In this document: positions 23,036 through 31,532 of the stretch, in pieces
Layout: each line of letters opens with the position of its first letter
Position numbering within the stretch: the first letter of the stretch is position 1
IMG/VR virus record: IMGVR_UViG_3300035670_013255
Span: 1-39,219 of that record
Origin: a virus
Reading direction: 5' to 3' (one strand)
DNA: 39,219 bases
Position numbers and translations under genes: made by a program
The notes under the pieces: generated by a model
What the model saw: only the letters and a program-made list of their open reading frames with translations
What the model was told of the DNA's origin: nothing
The model's database searches: none

Positions 23036-23704
23036 AGATTTTTCGGAAGCATATTTAACACCCATAATTGTTCCCACAATACTAAATGCGTTAGTCAATA
23101 GTATACCAATGATATTACTCCAGGTTGATCCAATTACTTGCGTATCTGTTCCCATTAACATAGCAAATAGATACATAGCGGTAGTAACAACACCAACTCC
23201 TAAAATCACATAAAGAGCTACTCTTACAATTGTTCCAATAAGTTCAAATTGACTTTTTTTCTGAATTAAATCTAAGTCATTTTCCGCAGACTTTTTTGCA
23301 TTTAAGGCTTCTTCTTTTGCTTTCTCAGCCTCATCTTTTGCTTTCTCAGCTTCAATCATAGAATACTCAGCAGATTCTTTTGCAATTTCAGCTTCTTCTC
23401 TAAGTCTCTGAGCCTGTAACATAGCCTCTTCTGAATTTGCTAAAGATTGTTTAAGTTCTTCTTGAATTTTTTCATTTTCTTCTTTCCATTTAACAAGTTC
23501 GTTATTCTGAGACTGAACTTGTCTTGTTATCTCAAGTCTTTTTCTTCTACTCTCTTTATCCTTTTCTATAGAATCTTGAATATATTTTGAAAATTCATCA
23601 TCGTCATCATTTTCAATAACTTTCAAAATATTTCCTTCTAATGAAACTCTTTTCGTTTTGTAAACTTCAAGAAGTTGCTTTTTTGTTTCTTTATTTAATT
23701 TCAT
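23018..23704 (-). CDS. Coiled-coil membrane protein, operon with two-component system
   Basis: 228 residues. Residues about 50-145 are a long charged coiled coil with alanine-rich heptad-like repeats (AEKAKDEAEKAKEEALNAKK). Two membrane helices follow: about 155-183 (IVRVALYVILGVGVVTTAMY) and about 192-218 (IIGILLTNAFSIVGTIMGVK), with a short basic tail. This could be an effector or sensor at the inner membrane; its last helix is like some holin-type segments but no lysis role is claimed. It starts three bases after the response regulator, so the three genes are probably one transcript. Confidence 0.75.
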   Translation of the reverse strand: MKLNKETKKQLLEVYKTKRVSLEGNILKVIENDDDDEFSKYIQDSIEKDKESRRKRLEITRQVQSQNNELVKWKEENEKIQEELKQSLANSEEAMLQAQRLREEAEIAKESAEYSMIEAEKAKDEAEKAKEEALNAKKSAENDLDLIQKKSQFELIGTIVRVALYVILGVGVVTTAMYLFAMLMGTDTQVIGSTWSNIIGILLTNAFSIVGTIMGVKYASEKSSKEGD

Positions 23705-23707
23705 GAT

Positions 23708-24139
23708 TTATTTATAAACTTTGAACGGCGCTGTTCTATTTTTATAATTAGGAAAATCTTTTTTGAAGTCTTCCAATCTAGGCTCAATATCATCAGACTT
23801 AATAATCCAAAATTGAGCACCAGCTTGTAATGCCTTAGATTGTTCTGTTGGCTCATTTGAAGAAGATATGATACCAATAACAACATGGTTTCCATATTGA
23901 TAGTTGATTCTTCTAATCAATTCAATTCCATCAAAAGATGATCCTACAATGTTCAAGTCTACGAAAACACACTCTGGTTTACCGTCGGAGTTTGCCATCC
24001 ACCCTTTGAATAATTTTTCTGCCTCGTCAGCACTTGTCATACTTTCTAAAGAAAGCGTAATATCTAAAAGACTACAAGCGTCTTCAAAAACTAAATGGAA
24101 TAAATCCTCATCATCGACTAATAAAATTGAATCAATCAT
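23708..24139 (-). CDS. Response regulator receiver protein (stand-alone)
   Basis: 143 residues from the ATG at 24139, which forms an ATGA overlap with the kinase stop (an upstream in-frame start at 24172 would overlap the kinase further). MIDSILLVDDED carries the acidic pair Asp9/Asp10; VFVDLNI gives phospho-acceptor Asp61; GIISSSNE contains the conserved switch Ser (about 92-94) and FWIIKSDD the Lys (114). There is no DNA-binding or enzyme domain, so it works by protein contact or as a phosphate shuttle. Direct coupling to the kinase gene makes it the probable partner. Confidence 0.9.
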   Translation of the reverse strand: MIDSILLVDDEDLFHLVFEDACSLLDITLSLESMTSADEAEKLFKGWMANSDGKPECVFVDLNIVGSSFDGIELIRRINYQYGNHVVIGIISSSNEPTEQSKALQAGAQFWIIKSDDIEPRLEDFKKDFPNYKNRTAPFKVYK

Positions 24140-26292
24140 ATACTTACTTTTATTTTTAATTTTGTCCCACATTCGGGCAATTTTTCTGCTGTTATTTCAA
24201 ATCCATGTTCGTGTAGTATGGATTTACATATGTTAAGACCTAAACCACTTCCTGTTTCTTGCTGCCCCTCTTTTCTAACATAAGGTTTTGATAAATGTTC
24301 AAATTCTTCTTGACTAATTCCCCTACCATTATCTTCGACACATATATAACTTTTTCTCAAACCGAATTGTTTTCTTTCGGCTTCAAAGTAAATCTTTACA
24401 AATTTTGTTGCACTATCATTATACTTAAGACCATTTCTTATCAGATTATCAATTGAGGTACAGAAAAGAGCCTCATTAACTACCAACACCGGTAAATTTT
24501 CATCTAAAATAACTTGTGACTTATAGGAAGTGCTTGATAAATAATCTTCTAAAATTAATTTTATATTACAAGCCGTTTTAGATAGAACTACTTCTTTTTT
24601 TACTAAGTTAGTAAACTCATATACTCCTTTGTAAACTTTCTGAGTATGTTTTAATCCCTCTTTTATCATTTTTAGAGGAGCTTCTATTTTTAGATTTTTT
24701 ATATCTTCCTCGGTTAGTCTTCTTTCTAATGAACTCACACCTCTTGGAATATAAGTGTTAATTCCTGAGTGCATATCATGTCTCAGTATTTTAGCAGCAT
24801 GTTCCAAGTAAGTATTTTTCTTGTCTATTTCTAATGATTGAATAACTTTATCGGTTATATCAGTCGCTATTTTCATTATACTTATAACACTTCCTTTATT
24901 ATCAAATATTGGATTATATGTCGCTTGAATCCAAACTTCTTTTCCATCTTTTGTTAATCTCTTAAATTCAGATGAAACAAATTGACCGGAACTTAATTTT
25001 TCCCAAAGTTCAACATATTCTTTTGTTGATTTATTTTCGATAAAAATACTATGATGTCTTCCAACTAACTCATTGAGTTCATAACCCATGGATTTGCAGA
25101 AGTTATTATTTGCAAATTTTATATCACCATTAATATCAAACTCAATAACCATATTTGATTGATTAATAGCATCCATTCTGTATCTAAAGTCAAGTTCTTT
25201 TCTTTTTAGTTCACTAACATCTTGTCTTATGGATGTAAATCCAATCAACTCATTCGTATCTGAATCAAATTCCGCCTTTATATAAGTATCAACATAATAT
25301 AGTGTTCCATTTTTAGCTTTATTAGTAACTATCATATTCCATATTTTTTTCTCTTTAATAATAGTCTTATACATTTCTTTCCAAAATTCCTTATTGTGTT
25401 GACCAGAGTTTACTATATTATGATCTTTCCCTAAAACTTCCTCCATACTATAACCAGAAACCTCTGTAAATTTTTTATTAACATAAGTAATTTTACCATT
25501 TGAATCTGCTTTAGAAATAAGTGTTGCTTCATCTATAAATTTTTCTATCTCAATCAATTGTTTCTTTTGTTTATTACCTTCTTTTATAGAATGTGCGAAT
25601 GAATAAAGTGTAGATAACATTTGAGAGAAATTTACCTCTAAACTATTCCAAATTCTTTTTTCTAAACTCTCAATACAAATTACACCAATTACTTTTCCAT
25701 CATACATTATTGGAACATCTAACATTGATTTTATTTCAAGTGGTTGTAAATAAGAATCTTTGAAACAACTAGTAGCTGGATGTGATTCAGCATCATTTGC
25801 CACTATTATAGGATCAACTTGTAAGTGATTAAAGTAAGGCTCAAAGTCTTTTTTTAAAAGCTCAGTGCCAGAATACCAATTATCTTCTTTTTTCACATAT
25901 AATTGTTGACAAATTATAGATGTTTTATCTTTATTATAAAGCCAAATTGAACATCTATCAGTACAAATCGAGTTACAAACTTCCTTTGTAAGCGACATTG
26001 CTCCTTCTCTAACTTTTCCATCATAAAAAGATTGATTTTGAGATTGTAGAACAATGACTTCTTTCAGTTTTTTCTGATAGTCAAATTGTTTAATAATTTG
26101 TTTATTTTTATCCAATAAGTCCTTTATCACAAAATAAAATGGTGGCAGAAATGAAAGGAACAAAATATATCCCATAGCTATCCTAAAGTCAGTAGCCTCA
26201 TAAAAATCAAAAACTAAAAGAGTTTGATTAAGAAAAAATAATATCATTATGATAGCTGCTAAATAGCAGGAAAATTTAGTAAGTTTTTTCAT
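24136..26292 (-). CDS. Membrane sensor histidine kinase with GAF and two PAS domains
   Basis: 718 residues. Two membrane helices (about 8-28 and 36-57), a GAF-like domain (about 75-235; DVPIMYDGKVIGVICIES), PAS domains at about 250-365 and 372-485, then the transmitter: HILRHDMHSGIN-type H-box with His505 (KILRHDMHSGIN), N-box Asp615-Asn616 (SIDNLIRNGLKYND), G1 box EDNGRGI (653-659) and G2 box GSGLGL (681-686). The H-box lacks the usual Pro after the His. All ATP-binding motifs are present, so the kinase looks intact. It sits in the host inner membrane with small or no periplasmic domain. A perfect late-type promoter lies five bases upstream of the start. Confidence 0.93.
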   Translation of the reverse strand: MKKLTKFSCYLAAIIMILFFLNQTLLVFDFYEATDFRIAMGYILFLSFLPPFYFVIKDLLDKNKQIIKQFDYQKKLKEVIVLQSQNQSFYDGKVREGAMSLTKEVCNSICTDRCSIWLYNKDKTSIICQQLYVKKEDNWYSGTELLKKDFEPYFNHLQVDPIIVANDAESHPATSCFKDSYLQPLEIKSMLDVPIMYDGKVIGVICIESLEKRIWNSLEVNFSQMLSTLYSFAHSIKEGNKQKKQLIEIEKFIDEATLISKADSNGKITYVNKKFTEVSGYSMEEVLGKDHNIVNSGQHNKEFWKEMYKTIIKEKKIWNMIVTNKAKNGTLYYVDTYIKAEFDSDTNELIGFTSIRQDVSELKRKELDFRYRMDAINQSNMVIEFDINGDIKFANNNFCKSMGYELNELVGRHHSIFIENKSTKEYVELWEKLSSGQFVSSEFKRLTKDGKEVWIQATYNPIFDNKGSVISIMKIATDITDKVIQSLEIDKKNTYLEHAAKILRHDMHSGINTYIPRGVSSLERRLTEEDIKNLKIEAPLKMIKEGLKHTQKVYKGVYEFTNLVKKEVVLSKTACNIKLILEDYLSSTSYKSQVILDENLPVLVVNEALFCTSIDNLIRNGLKYNDSATKFVKIYFEAERKQFGLRKSYICVEDNGRGISQEEFEHLSKPYVRKEGQQETGSGLGLNICKSILHEHGFEITAEKLPECGTKLKIKVSI

Positions 26293-26297
26293 CCGAT

Positions 26298-26307
26298 TAT
26301 ATATTAA
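26298..26307 (-). promoter_or_regulatory. Late-type promoter TTAATATATA, 5 bases before ATG
   Basis: Minus-strand TTAATATATA, ATCGG, then the ATG of the histidine kinase at 26292. Unexpected in class, since the other users are mostly virion proteins. Confidence 0.65.
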
Positions 26308-26360
26308 TTTTGAAACTAAAATTAAAGTCTCTATATAAATATTCTAGATTATCCAAAAAA

Positions 26361-26376
26361 TCATGTAACATCATGA
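26361..26376. promoter_or_regulatory. Small palindrome in divergent promoter region
   Basis: TCATG (26361-26365) and CATGA (26372-26376) separated by TAACAT, just upstream of the -33 element of the phosphoesterase promoter. Could be an operator; five-base arms are short enough to occur by chance. Confidence 0.25.
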
Positions 26377-26393
26377 TAGTATTATTATATTAT

Positions 26394-26424
26394 TTTGCGG
26401 TCTTAAATCTTTTCCTTATATTTG
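26394..26424 (+). promoter_or_regulatory. Bacteroidota-type promoter (TTTG-19-TATATTTG), leaderless
   Basis: TTTG (26394-26397) and TATATTTG (26417-26424) are 19 bases apart, and the ATG (26429) follows after TATT. The best host-type promoter match in the window. Confidence 0.75.
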
Positions 26425-26428
26425 TATT

Positions 26429-27181
26429 ATGAACATAATGTATTTAGGTGATATTCACGGAAACTTCAACTTACTTCATCAGTATTTGAATCTTTATGAT
26501 ATAAAGAACACTCATATCATACAAGTTGGTGATTTCGGTGTTGGATTTAGACCAGTTGATAAGGAAAAGAAAATGCTTGAGATGTTTCATCCAAATTTAG
26601 TGAAACGAAATGTTGTAGTTTATGCAATTAGGGGTAATCATGATTATAAACCTTACTTTGATAATGACCCATTTGAATTTACCAATATAAAATTACTTCC
26701 TGATTACACGGTTCTTAACTTAGAAGATAAAAATATTCTTTGTATAGGTGGCGCTGTCAGTGTGGATAGAATGTATCGCTACACAAAAAAACAACGATGT
26801 GGTATTTATGAAGATACTAAAATCGGAGTTGAAACTTGGTGGCCAGATGAAATATTTAATCTCGAAGTAGATAAATTAAAAGATTTACGAGATATAAACA
26901 TTATGGTTACTCATACTTGTCCGGATTACTGTCCACCGGATAATACTTTTGGATTTGGTCCTTTTGTTGAAGGTATTATTCGAGATACAGGGGATAAAGA
27001 ATTAAAGACAGATTTAATGTATGAAAGAAAGCAAATGACTGATGCCTTTGAGATTGTTAAATTAAACAATAATATAGATTTCCATTACTATGGACACTTT
27101 CACAAAAGCGATACTTTCACAAAAGATTATACTAAGCACAGATTACTAAATGTTGGAGAATTATGGGAAGAGAGATTTTAA
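26429..27181 (+). CDS. Calcineurin-type metallophosphoesterase
   Basis: 250 residues. All metal motifs of the family are present: GDIHGN (7-12) with Asp8 and His10, VGDFG (33-37) with Asp35, RGNHD (68-72), VTHTCPDYC (about 156-164) and YYGHFH (about 221-226). Such enzymes cleave phosphate mono- or diesters; phage relatives act on phosphoproteins, nucleotides or cyclic nucleotides. The substrate is unknown. Proximity to a divergently transcribed histidine kinase raises the possibility of a signalling role. Confidence 0.9.
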   Translation: MNIMYLGDIHGNFNLLHQYLNLYDIKNTHIIQVGDFGVGFRPVDKEKKMLEMFHPNLVKRNVVVYAIRGNHDYKPYFDNDPFEFTNIKLLPDYTVLNLEDKNILCIGGAVSVDRMYRYTKKQRCGIYEDTKIGVETWWPDEIFNLEVDKLKDLRDINIMVTHTCPDYCPPDNTFGFGPFVEGIIRDTGDKELKTDLMYERKQMTDAFEIVKLNNNIDFHYYGHFHKSDTFTKDYTKHRLLNVGELWEERF

Positions 27182-27189
27182 CTCTCTTC
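27167..27189 (+). terminator. Weak hairpin at end of phosphoesterase gene
   Basis: GAAGAGAG (27167-27174) pairs with CTCTCTTC (27182-27189) around a 7-base loop containing the stop codon. There is no real T run, so termination is uncertain. Confidence 0.4.
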
Positions 27190-27205
27190 TCTTAAAATTT
27201 GATAA

Positions 27206-27400
27206 ATGAGAAGTCAAACAATTTTAATAGTTCGTTGGAAATTGACAGGTAGAATGGAAGTATTTGTCAATCTAGGCAAACTTTATACTACATATAGTTC
27301 ATCTAGTCTTGGTGTAAGTCGTTACACTTTGGATAGAAAAAATTTGTTTGAAGGGTTTCAGAATGAAATTGTTGAAATCTTAAAAGCTCCCGTAAAGTAA
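27206..27400 (+). CDS. Hypothetical small protein
   Basis: 64 residues starting MRSQTILIVRWKLTGRMEVF, beta-rich first half followed by a short helix. Lies 24 bases after the phosphoesterase and is convergent with the tagged protein gene (one base between stops). No family recognised. Confidence 0.55.
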   Translation: MRSQTILIVRWKLTGRMEVFVNLGKLYTTYSSSSLGVSRYTLDRKNLFEGFQNEIVEILKAPVK

Positions 27401-27401
27401 A

Positions 27402-28064
27402 TTACTTCTTTGTTGTTAAATCTATTGAAGATTTTTCTTCAAGAGATCTTATAGCCACATAATCACCAGCGTCATAGACTTCATATTCTCTATCTATTTC
27501 ATCTTGTTTTCTAGCAAGTTCTTCTTCAAGCATTCTGGTAAATTCACCTGTCACACCATGGTCTTGTTTATCTAAATAAATATCCAGATCATTTCTTTGG
27601 TTATATTCATCATAAGAACTATCCAAATCCCATTTAGTGACTCTCATTCCTTTAGAATTGAAAAATCTTTCTATTTCATTTTTAAAAATATAAAGTGTTC
27701 TCCATTCATATTTTGATATAAATTCATATTCCTCTTCTCCTAGATCTTTAGGATTGAGTTCAATTCTAAGTTGACTGTGTGCAAAAGACATACTGAAATT
27801 CCAATTTCCCAATCTTTCTTCAGCTGCTAAAACATCTTCTATATTCTCTGTAATTAATTTTAATTTTTGAACCATAGATTTAGCATCTTGTAAATGTGAA
27901 AAGTCCATTTCTAAATTCCATCTAAGAATGTATTTTTTTCCATTACCTATTCTGTAGCTTCCTATGTCTGGATTACCAAAAGCATCATTGATATAAACTA
28001 AGTTTTCTATAATCTCACTTATCTCGTCATCTTTTGATTCAAAGAATTTTTTCAAATGTTTCAT
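27402..28064 (-). CDS. Tagged hypothetical protein (capsid-targeting-like N-terminus)
   Basis: 220 residues. MKHLKKFFESKDDEISE is a textbook member of the shared N-terminal class, cut predicted after FFE. The body is alpha/beta with many acidic residues and no known domain. The start at 28064 (not the in-frame 28100) is set by a late-type motif five bases upstream. Probably a virion internal protein. Confidence 0.7.
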   Translation of the reverse strand: MKHLKKFFESKDDEISEIIENLVYINDAFGNPDIGSYRIGNGKKYILRWNLEMDFSHLQDAKSMVQKLKLITENIEDVLAAEERLGNWNFSMSFAHSQLRIELNPKDLGEEEYEFISKYEWRTLYIFKNEIERFFNSKGMRVTKWDLDSSYDEYNQRNDLDIYLDKQDHGVTGEFTRMLEEELARKQDEIDREYEVYDAGDYVAIRSLEEKSSIDLTTKK

Positions 28065-28069
28065 ATTGT

Positions 28070-28079
28070 TATATATTAA
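28070..28079 (-). promoter_or_regulatory. Late-type promoter TTAATATATA, 5 bases before ATG
   Basis: Minus-strand TTAATATATA, ACAAT, then the ATG at 28064. Faces a plus-strand motif 22 bases away. Confidence 0.65.
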
Positions 28080-28101
28080 ATTTTTCACAAAGAGAATCAT
28101 A

Positions 28102-28111
28102 TTTATATATA
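28102..28111 (+). promoter_or_regulatory. Late-type promoter TTTATATATA, 5 bases before ATG
   Basis: TTTATATATA followed by TGATA and the ATG at 28117; an earlier ATG at 28111 overlaps the motif. Confidence 0.55.
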
Positions 28112-28116
28112 TGATA

Positions 28117-28539
28117 ATGAAGTTTGATATCTACAGTCGTCTTTATTTAGCACATCATAAGTTTAGTTCATCTATTGAAAATGAGATGTTTGACACTTGT
28201 AGTCCAGTAGTTCAGACTCAAATTATCAAATTTGCTAAAAGTTTATTACTCTATGAAATACATGATAAATTAACTATAGTTGCTCTTAACGAAAGAGAAA
28301 AAGAACAATTTGAGAATTTTTCAGAAATGATTGGAGTTGCTTATGATTTAATTGATGTTACTGAAAAGGCAGTTTTAGGTGAATTAAAAACGAGTAGACT
28401 TGCTATGAAAAAAGTTGTCAATCCTTATCTAAAAAGAAATCTAACTGTTGATTTAGTATTGGATAAAATCAATATTAAAGGAATCGAAAGTTTATCATCA
28501 ATAGATAGATTAATTTTAGAAGAAGTATCATCAAATTAG
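28117..28539 (+). CDS. Hypothetical helical protein
   Basis: 140 residues from the ATG at 28117, chosen by the promoter spacing over ATG 28111. Starts MKFDIYSRLYLAHHKFSSSI. Predicted largely alpha-helical with no membrane segment, signal peptide or motif that I recognise. Divergent from a tagged protein gene. Confidence 0.6.
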   Translation: MKFDIYSRLYLAHHKFSSSIENEMFDTCSPVVQTQIIKFAKSLLLYEIHDKLTIVALNEREKEQFENFSEMIGVAYDLIDVTEKAVLGELKTSRLAMKKVVNPYLKRNLTVDLVLDKINIKGIESLSSIDRLILEEVSSN

Positions 28540-28630
28540 GAGCTTTTAAGATTTCAACAACATTTTATAATAAACGGACACTCACATAAACTATTTTTCA
28601 TATGAATTATATAATAAAGAAATTATTTTC

Positions 28631-29452
28631 ATGGGTTCACCACTAATAAATATAATTACTAGAGTAAGTCGTAAAAATTACTTTAAAAGGTGTTATGATT
28701 CTATAAGAAGTCAAACTTATAAAAATATAAATCATATTTGCACTTATCAAAATGATGATTTAGGAAAATTTTTACAAGATTTTACAAATATTGATATTGT
28801 CAAAGTACCAGATACTAAAAGAATACCAAATTTATTTTATAGTTATAATCATCATCCTGTAATGGATAATTTTATACAACCTGACTATGATTTTATGAAC
28901 ATCAAAGGTCATACTGGTAAAGATGAATATGAAAAAACTTCAATTCCCGTCGCTGAACAAAAATTCGAGTCTGGTCCATTTTATTGCACCAGTGTTACTG
29001 GAACATCAAGAGTCACATTCATACATTCACCATATAATTCTTATTTAAAAATAGCTGAGAAATCTGTGAAATATGGTTGGGTTTTTTACTTAGATGATGA
29101 TGATGTTTTTATTGACAATTACTTTTTAGAAAAAATTGTGGAACAAATCAATCAATTTGATGAAGATACTTTACATATATTTAAGATTAAACTGGAATCA
29201 GGAATCTCACCTCCAGAGAAATTCTGGTTACACATGAAATGGGGTCATCCGTTTATTATTCACGTATTCGGAGGTAGTAATTTCATGTTTCATAGTAAGT
29301 ATTTAGAATACACCGCTTGGGATGAATGGTCTGGTGCTGATTACAGGACCGCAAAAAACTTAGAGAGAGTAGTCAAAAATAAAAACTTCATAGATGAAGT
29401 TTCAATTTACGCGGCTAACAATGGGGGTAATATTAATGATTTAGAATATTGA
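28631..29452 (+). CDS. Family 2-like glycosyltransferase
   Basis: 273 residues. PLINIITRVSRKNYFKRCYDSI is the GT-A N-terminal strand and helix, followed by SQTYKNINHI (the family's QTYxNxExI position). YLDDDDVF (153-160) is the metal-binding DxD block. A roughly 80-residue insertion lies between them, which is unusual. The late GGSNFMFHSKYLE matches the acceptor region. It could glycosylate phage DNA, a virion protein or a host surface glycan; nothing here decides between them. An upstream ATG at 28602 is in another frame and ends quickly. Confidence 0.75.
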   Translation: MGSPLINIITRVSRKNYFKRCYDSIRSQTYKNINHICTYQNDDLGKFLQDFTNIDIVKVPDTKRIPNLFYSYNHHPVMDNFIQPDYDFMNIKGHTGKDEYEKTSIPVAEQKFESGPFYCTSVTGTSRVTFIHSPYNSYLKIAEKSVKYGWVFYLDDDDVFIDNYFLEKIVEQINQFDEDTLHIFKIKLESGISPPEKFWLHMKWGHPFIIHVFGGSNFMFHSKYLEYTAWDEWSGADYRTAKNLERVVKNKNFIDEVSIYAANNGGNINDLEY

Positions 29453-29483
29453 CTCTAAATCCAGCCAATTTAATTTCATAATT

Positions 29484-29493
29484 TTTATATATA
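29484..29493 (+). promoter_or_regulatory. Late-type motif with long leader
   Basis: TTTATATATA about 98 bases before the ATG at 29592. In the leader, TACAATTC (29504-29511) can pair with GAATTGTA (29539-29546). The distance is atypical, so this may be a chance match. Confidence 0.35.
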
Positions 29494-29591
29494 GATAATC
29501 AACTACAATTCATTTTTAGGTGGGAAAATTTTTGTTGGGAATTGTAAGTCAAAAAATATTGATTATATGGATTCTGGTCCCAGTATAAAAA

Positions 29592-29834
29592 ATGACAAAA
29601 CAAAAACTAGCAACTCTATTCCTAATGTTAGGAATGTTCTTCAATCCGTTTGGGTTCGACGCGATTCAGATCCTGTTGATCAAATTAACAGGTTCTTATT
29701 ATGGAGCCAATTTGGTTTTGTATTGCCTTGCGGTTTGTTGCTTTGGATTATACTTCTTATTTTCGGGTAATAACCCTATAAATGAAATAGGACAAATAGT
29801 AAAATCTTCTTATAAACGAATTAAGAAGCAGTAG
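29592..29834 (+). CDS. Small membrane protein
   Basis: 80 residues with two hydrophobic helices (about 6-30 and 36-60) and a basic cytosolic tail (SSYKRIKKQ). No motif recognised. A second open frame over the same bases (29567-29770) is less plausible by composition. It overlaps the convergent kinase gene by 14 bases. Confidence 0.6.
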   Translation: MTKQKLATLFLMLGMFFNPFGFDAIQILLIKLTGSYYGANLVLYCLAVCCFGLYFLFSGNNPINEIGQIVKSSYKRIKKQ

Positions 29835-30438
29835 TCATTTTAAATAACCTTTTAACCATCGAGGAAATTCTATCTATATCTTCTTCTTTATCTGGATGGT
29901 ATGAATTTGCACCTATTGAATACTTACTTGATATATTGTAAGAGTCAAACCACTCAGTATATTTTTGATTTAGCCTTTTCCAATATATTTCATCTACTGA
30001 TTGTTCCATTTCTCGACCTCGAGACTTTATCCTTTTCATTGCTGTTTCTAAATCACAATTTATATAGACCAATAGAGTTGGATTTTTGGAATGTTCTAAC
30101 ATATTATCAAGTAGTGTAGAGTAAGTGGAAAATTCATCATCTGTCATATATCCATCTTCATTCAACATAGATGCAAAGATTTTATCTCCAAAAATAGAAC
30201 GGTCTAAAATACCACCTCCATTTTTGTGAATTTCCTTAATCATTCTAAACCTTTCATTTAAAAAATGAATTTGTAAAGTAAAAGCCCATCTTTTTTTGTC
30301 TTTGTAGAACTCTTCTAAAAGATTCATTGTTGATTGATTCTGTAATTCATGAAAAATAGGAATACCTAATTTATCAGATAACTTTTGAGCTAATGTCGAT
30401 TTCCCAGCACCGACTACACCATCTACTACTATCACCAC
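29821..30438 (-). CDS. Deoxynucleoside kinase (dNK family)
   Basis: 205 residues. P-loop GVVGAGKST (7-15), the ERS-equivalent DRS (79-81), Gln56 in FTLQIHFL, and the LID region RIKSRGREMEQ (about 136-146) identify the deoxyadenosine/deoxyguanosine/deoxycytidine kinase family. It phosphorylates deoxynucleosides for phage DNA synthesis. The start is GTG (30438), as an in-frame stop lies just upstream and no ATG is available. Works alongside the nucleotidase and purine enzymes in this window. Confidence 0.9.
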   Translation of the reverse strand: MVIVVDGVVGAGKSTLAQKLSDKLGIPIFHELQNQSTMNLLEEFYKDKKRWAFTLQIHFLNERFRMIKEIHKNGGGILDRSIFGDKIFASMLNEDGYMTDDEFSTYSTLLDNMLEHSKNPTLLVYINCDLETAMKRIKSRGREMEQSVDEIYWKRLNQKYTEWFDSYNISSKYSIGANSYHPDKEEDIDRISSMVKRLFKMTTAS

Positions 30439-30507
30439 TTGAAATTATTTTTATATTCTATTTGTTAAATTGGACTAAGTTTAGTAGCAAGTGGTTAATT
30501 AGATTAA

Positions 30508-30528
30508 AAAGGGAGCTAAGCTCCCTTT
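30508..30528 (-). terminator. Rho-independent terminator of the aaRS-like gene
   Basis: AAAGGGAGC and GCTCCCTTT form a 9-base stem with a 3-base loop directly after the stop at 30531; on the minus strand it is followed by a T-rich run. Confidence 0.85.
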
Positions 30529-30530
30529 CT

Positions 30531-31367
30531 TTATGCCAATTCCTCAACTTGTTTTTTACTTCTCATCATTTCATATGCTCTAGCTAATCTAGTCATTCCA
30601 ATTCCACCACCGAATCTTGGAAAGAATTCATATCCTAAGAATAATTCTAATTCTTTTTCAACTCTCTCTTTACCAAACAATTCGAATAGTTTTGAACAAT
30701 ATTTACCATCTTCTATTGTGTAAAACATTTCTCTCATTTTTTCTACATCACAACTTCTTTCAGCTGATCCAATAGTTTCTTGACCATAAAGAATAACATC
30801 TACTTTATTAAATATCCCATCTTTGTTATGTTGCATATTCCAGAAAGGATTAGTTCTCAGTGGGAAGTTTTGAAGTGACACAACCGCTCCTTTTTCATTC
30901 CACATTTTTTGTTCGTGTTCATTTTCTAAAATTGGAACTCCACCGTATTCTTGACAAACATCTTCATAGTTTACTTCTACTGGTTTATCAAATCCTAAAT
31001 AATCTAAAAGTTCTGATTCTAATTTAAGTAGTTCTTTCATACCACCCTTTGACTCGAACTCAAACATTGGGAAGATTAATTCATGTCTTCCAGGAATTGG
31101 ATTTTTTTCTTGTCTGTAAGAAGTTGAGATACAGAAGCATCCTTCCCAAGTTGGATTCATAAGTAGTTCGTGTTCTAACCACATTTGACCTGTTTGTGGA
31201 AGAGGCCATACTTCACCACAATAATTGTAGGTGGTGATTGAGTGAGGATTTTCACACGCTGCTAAGATTGATAATCTTGATTGTGTTGGTACTTCGATGA
31301 AGTTTTTTTGCAAAAAAAATGCTCGCATCTTTTGTACGAGCTCATGATAAGTTTTTGTGTTTCTCAT
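30531..31367 (-). CDS. Stand-alone class II aminoacyl-tRNA-synthetase-like catalytic domain
   Basis: 278 residues from the ATG at 31367 (MRNTKTYHELVQKMRAFF); an in-frame start at 31475 would add 36 residues without family support. FIEVPTQSRL begins the class II core, STSYRQEKNPIPGRHELIFPMFEFE is motif 2, and FPRFGGGIGMTRLARAYEMM is motif 3. There is no anticodon-binding domain, so it is not a normal AspRS/AsnRS/LysRS; it resembles the group annotated as amino acid-tRNA ligase-related proteins, which includes EpmA-like modifying enzymes. It may activate an amino acid for attachment to a protein or small molecule. Substrate unknown. Confidence 0.8.
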   Translation of the reverse strand: MRNTKTYHELVQKMRAFFLQKNFIEVPTQSRLSILAACENPHSITTYNYCGEVWPLPQTGQMWLEHELLMNPTWEGCFCISTSYRQEKNPIPGRHELIFPMFEFESKGGMKELLKLESELLDYLGFDKPVEVNYEDVCQEYGGVPILENEHEQKMWNEKGAVVSLQNFPLRTNPFWNMQHNKDGIFNKVDVILYGQETIGSAERSCDVEKMREMFYTIEDGKYCSKLFELFGKERVEKELELFLGYEFFPRFGGGIGMTRLARAYEMMRSKKQVEELA

Positions 31368-31522
31368 AGGAAATTTTTTTTTTGATACAGTTTTTACGCC
31401 GTTCCAAAAAAAATAATTCTTTGTATATATCAAAATATTGTTTCTCCTTTTCAAATTTTTTTTAGAAAATTTCACAGATGATTATACAACTACTAATTTT
31501 ATTAGTATTTTCATAATTTTTT

Positions 31523-31532
31523 TTTATATATA
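31523..31532 (+). promoter_or_regulatory. Late-type promoter TTTATATATA, 24-base A-rich leader
   Basis: TTTATATATA within a longer T/A tract, then a 24-base A-rich leader and the ATG at 31557. Same layout as the promoters at 12647 and 38564. Confidence 0.6.

Noticed and set aside
26361-26376. Operator for the response regulator
   Set aside because: The palindrome has only five-base arms and the regulator has no DNA-binding domain, so it is listed only as a weak site.
29567-29770. Alternative frame overlapping the small membrane protein
   Set aside because: The 29592-29834 frame has clear membrane helices and a basic tail and ends at the convergent gene; the other frame lacks such logic.
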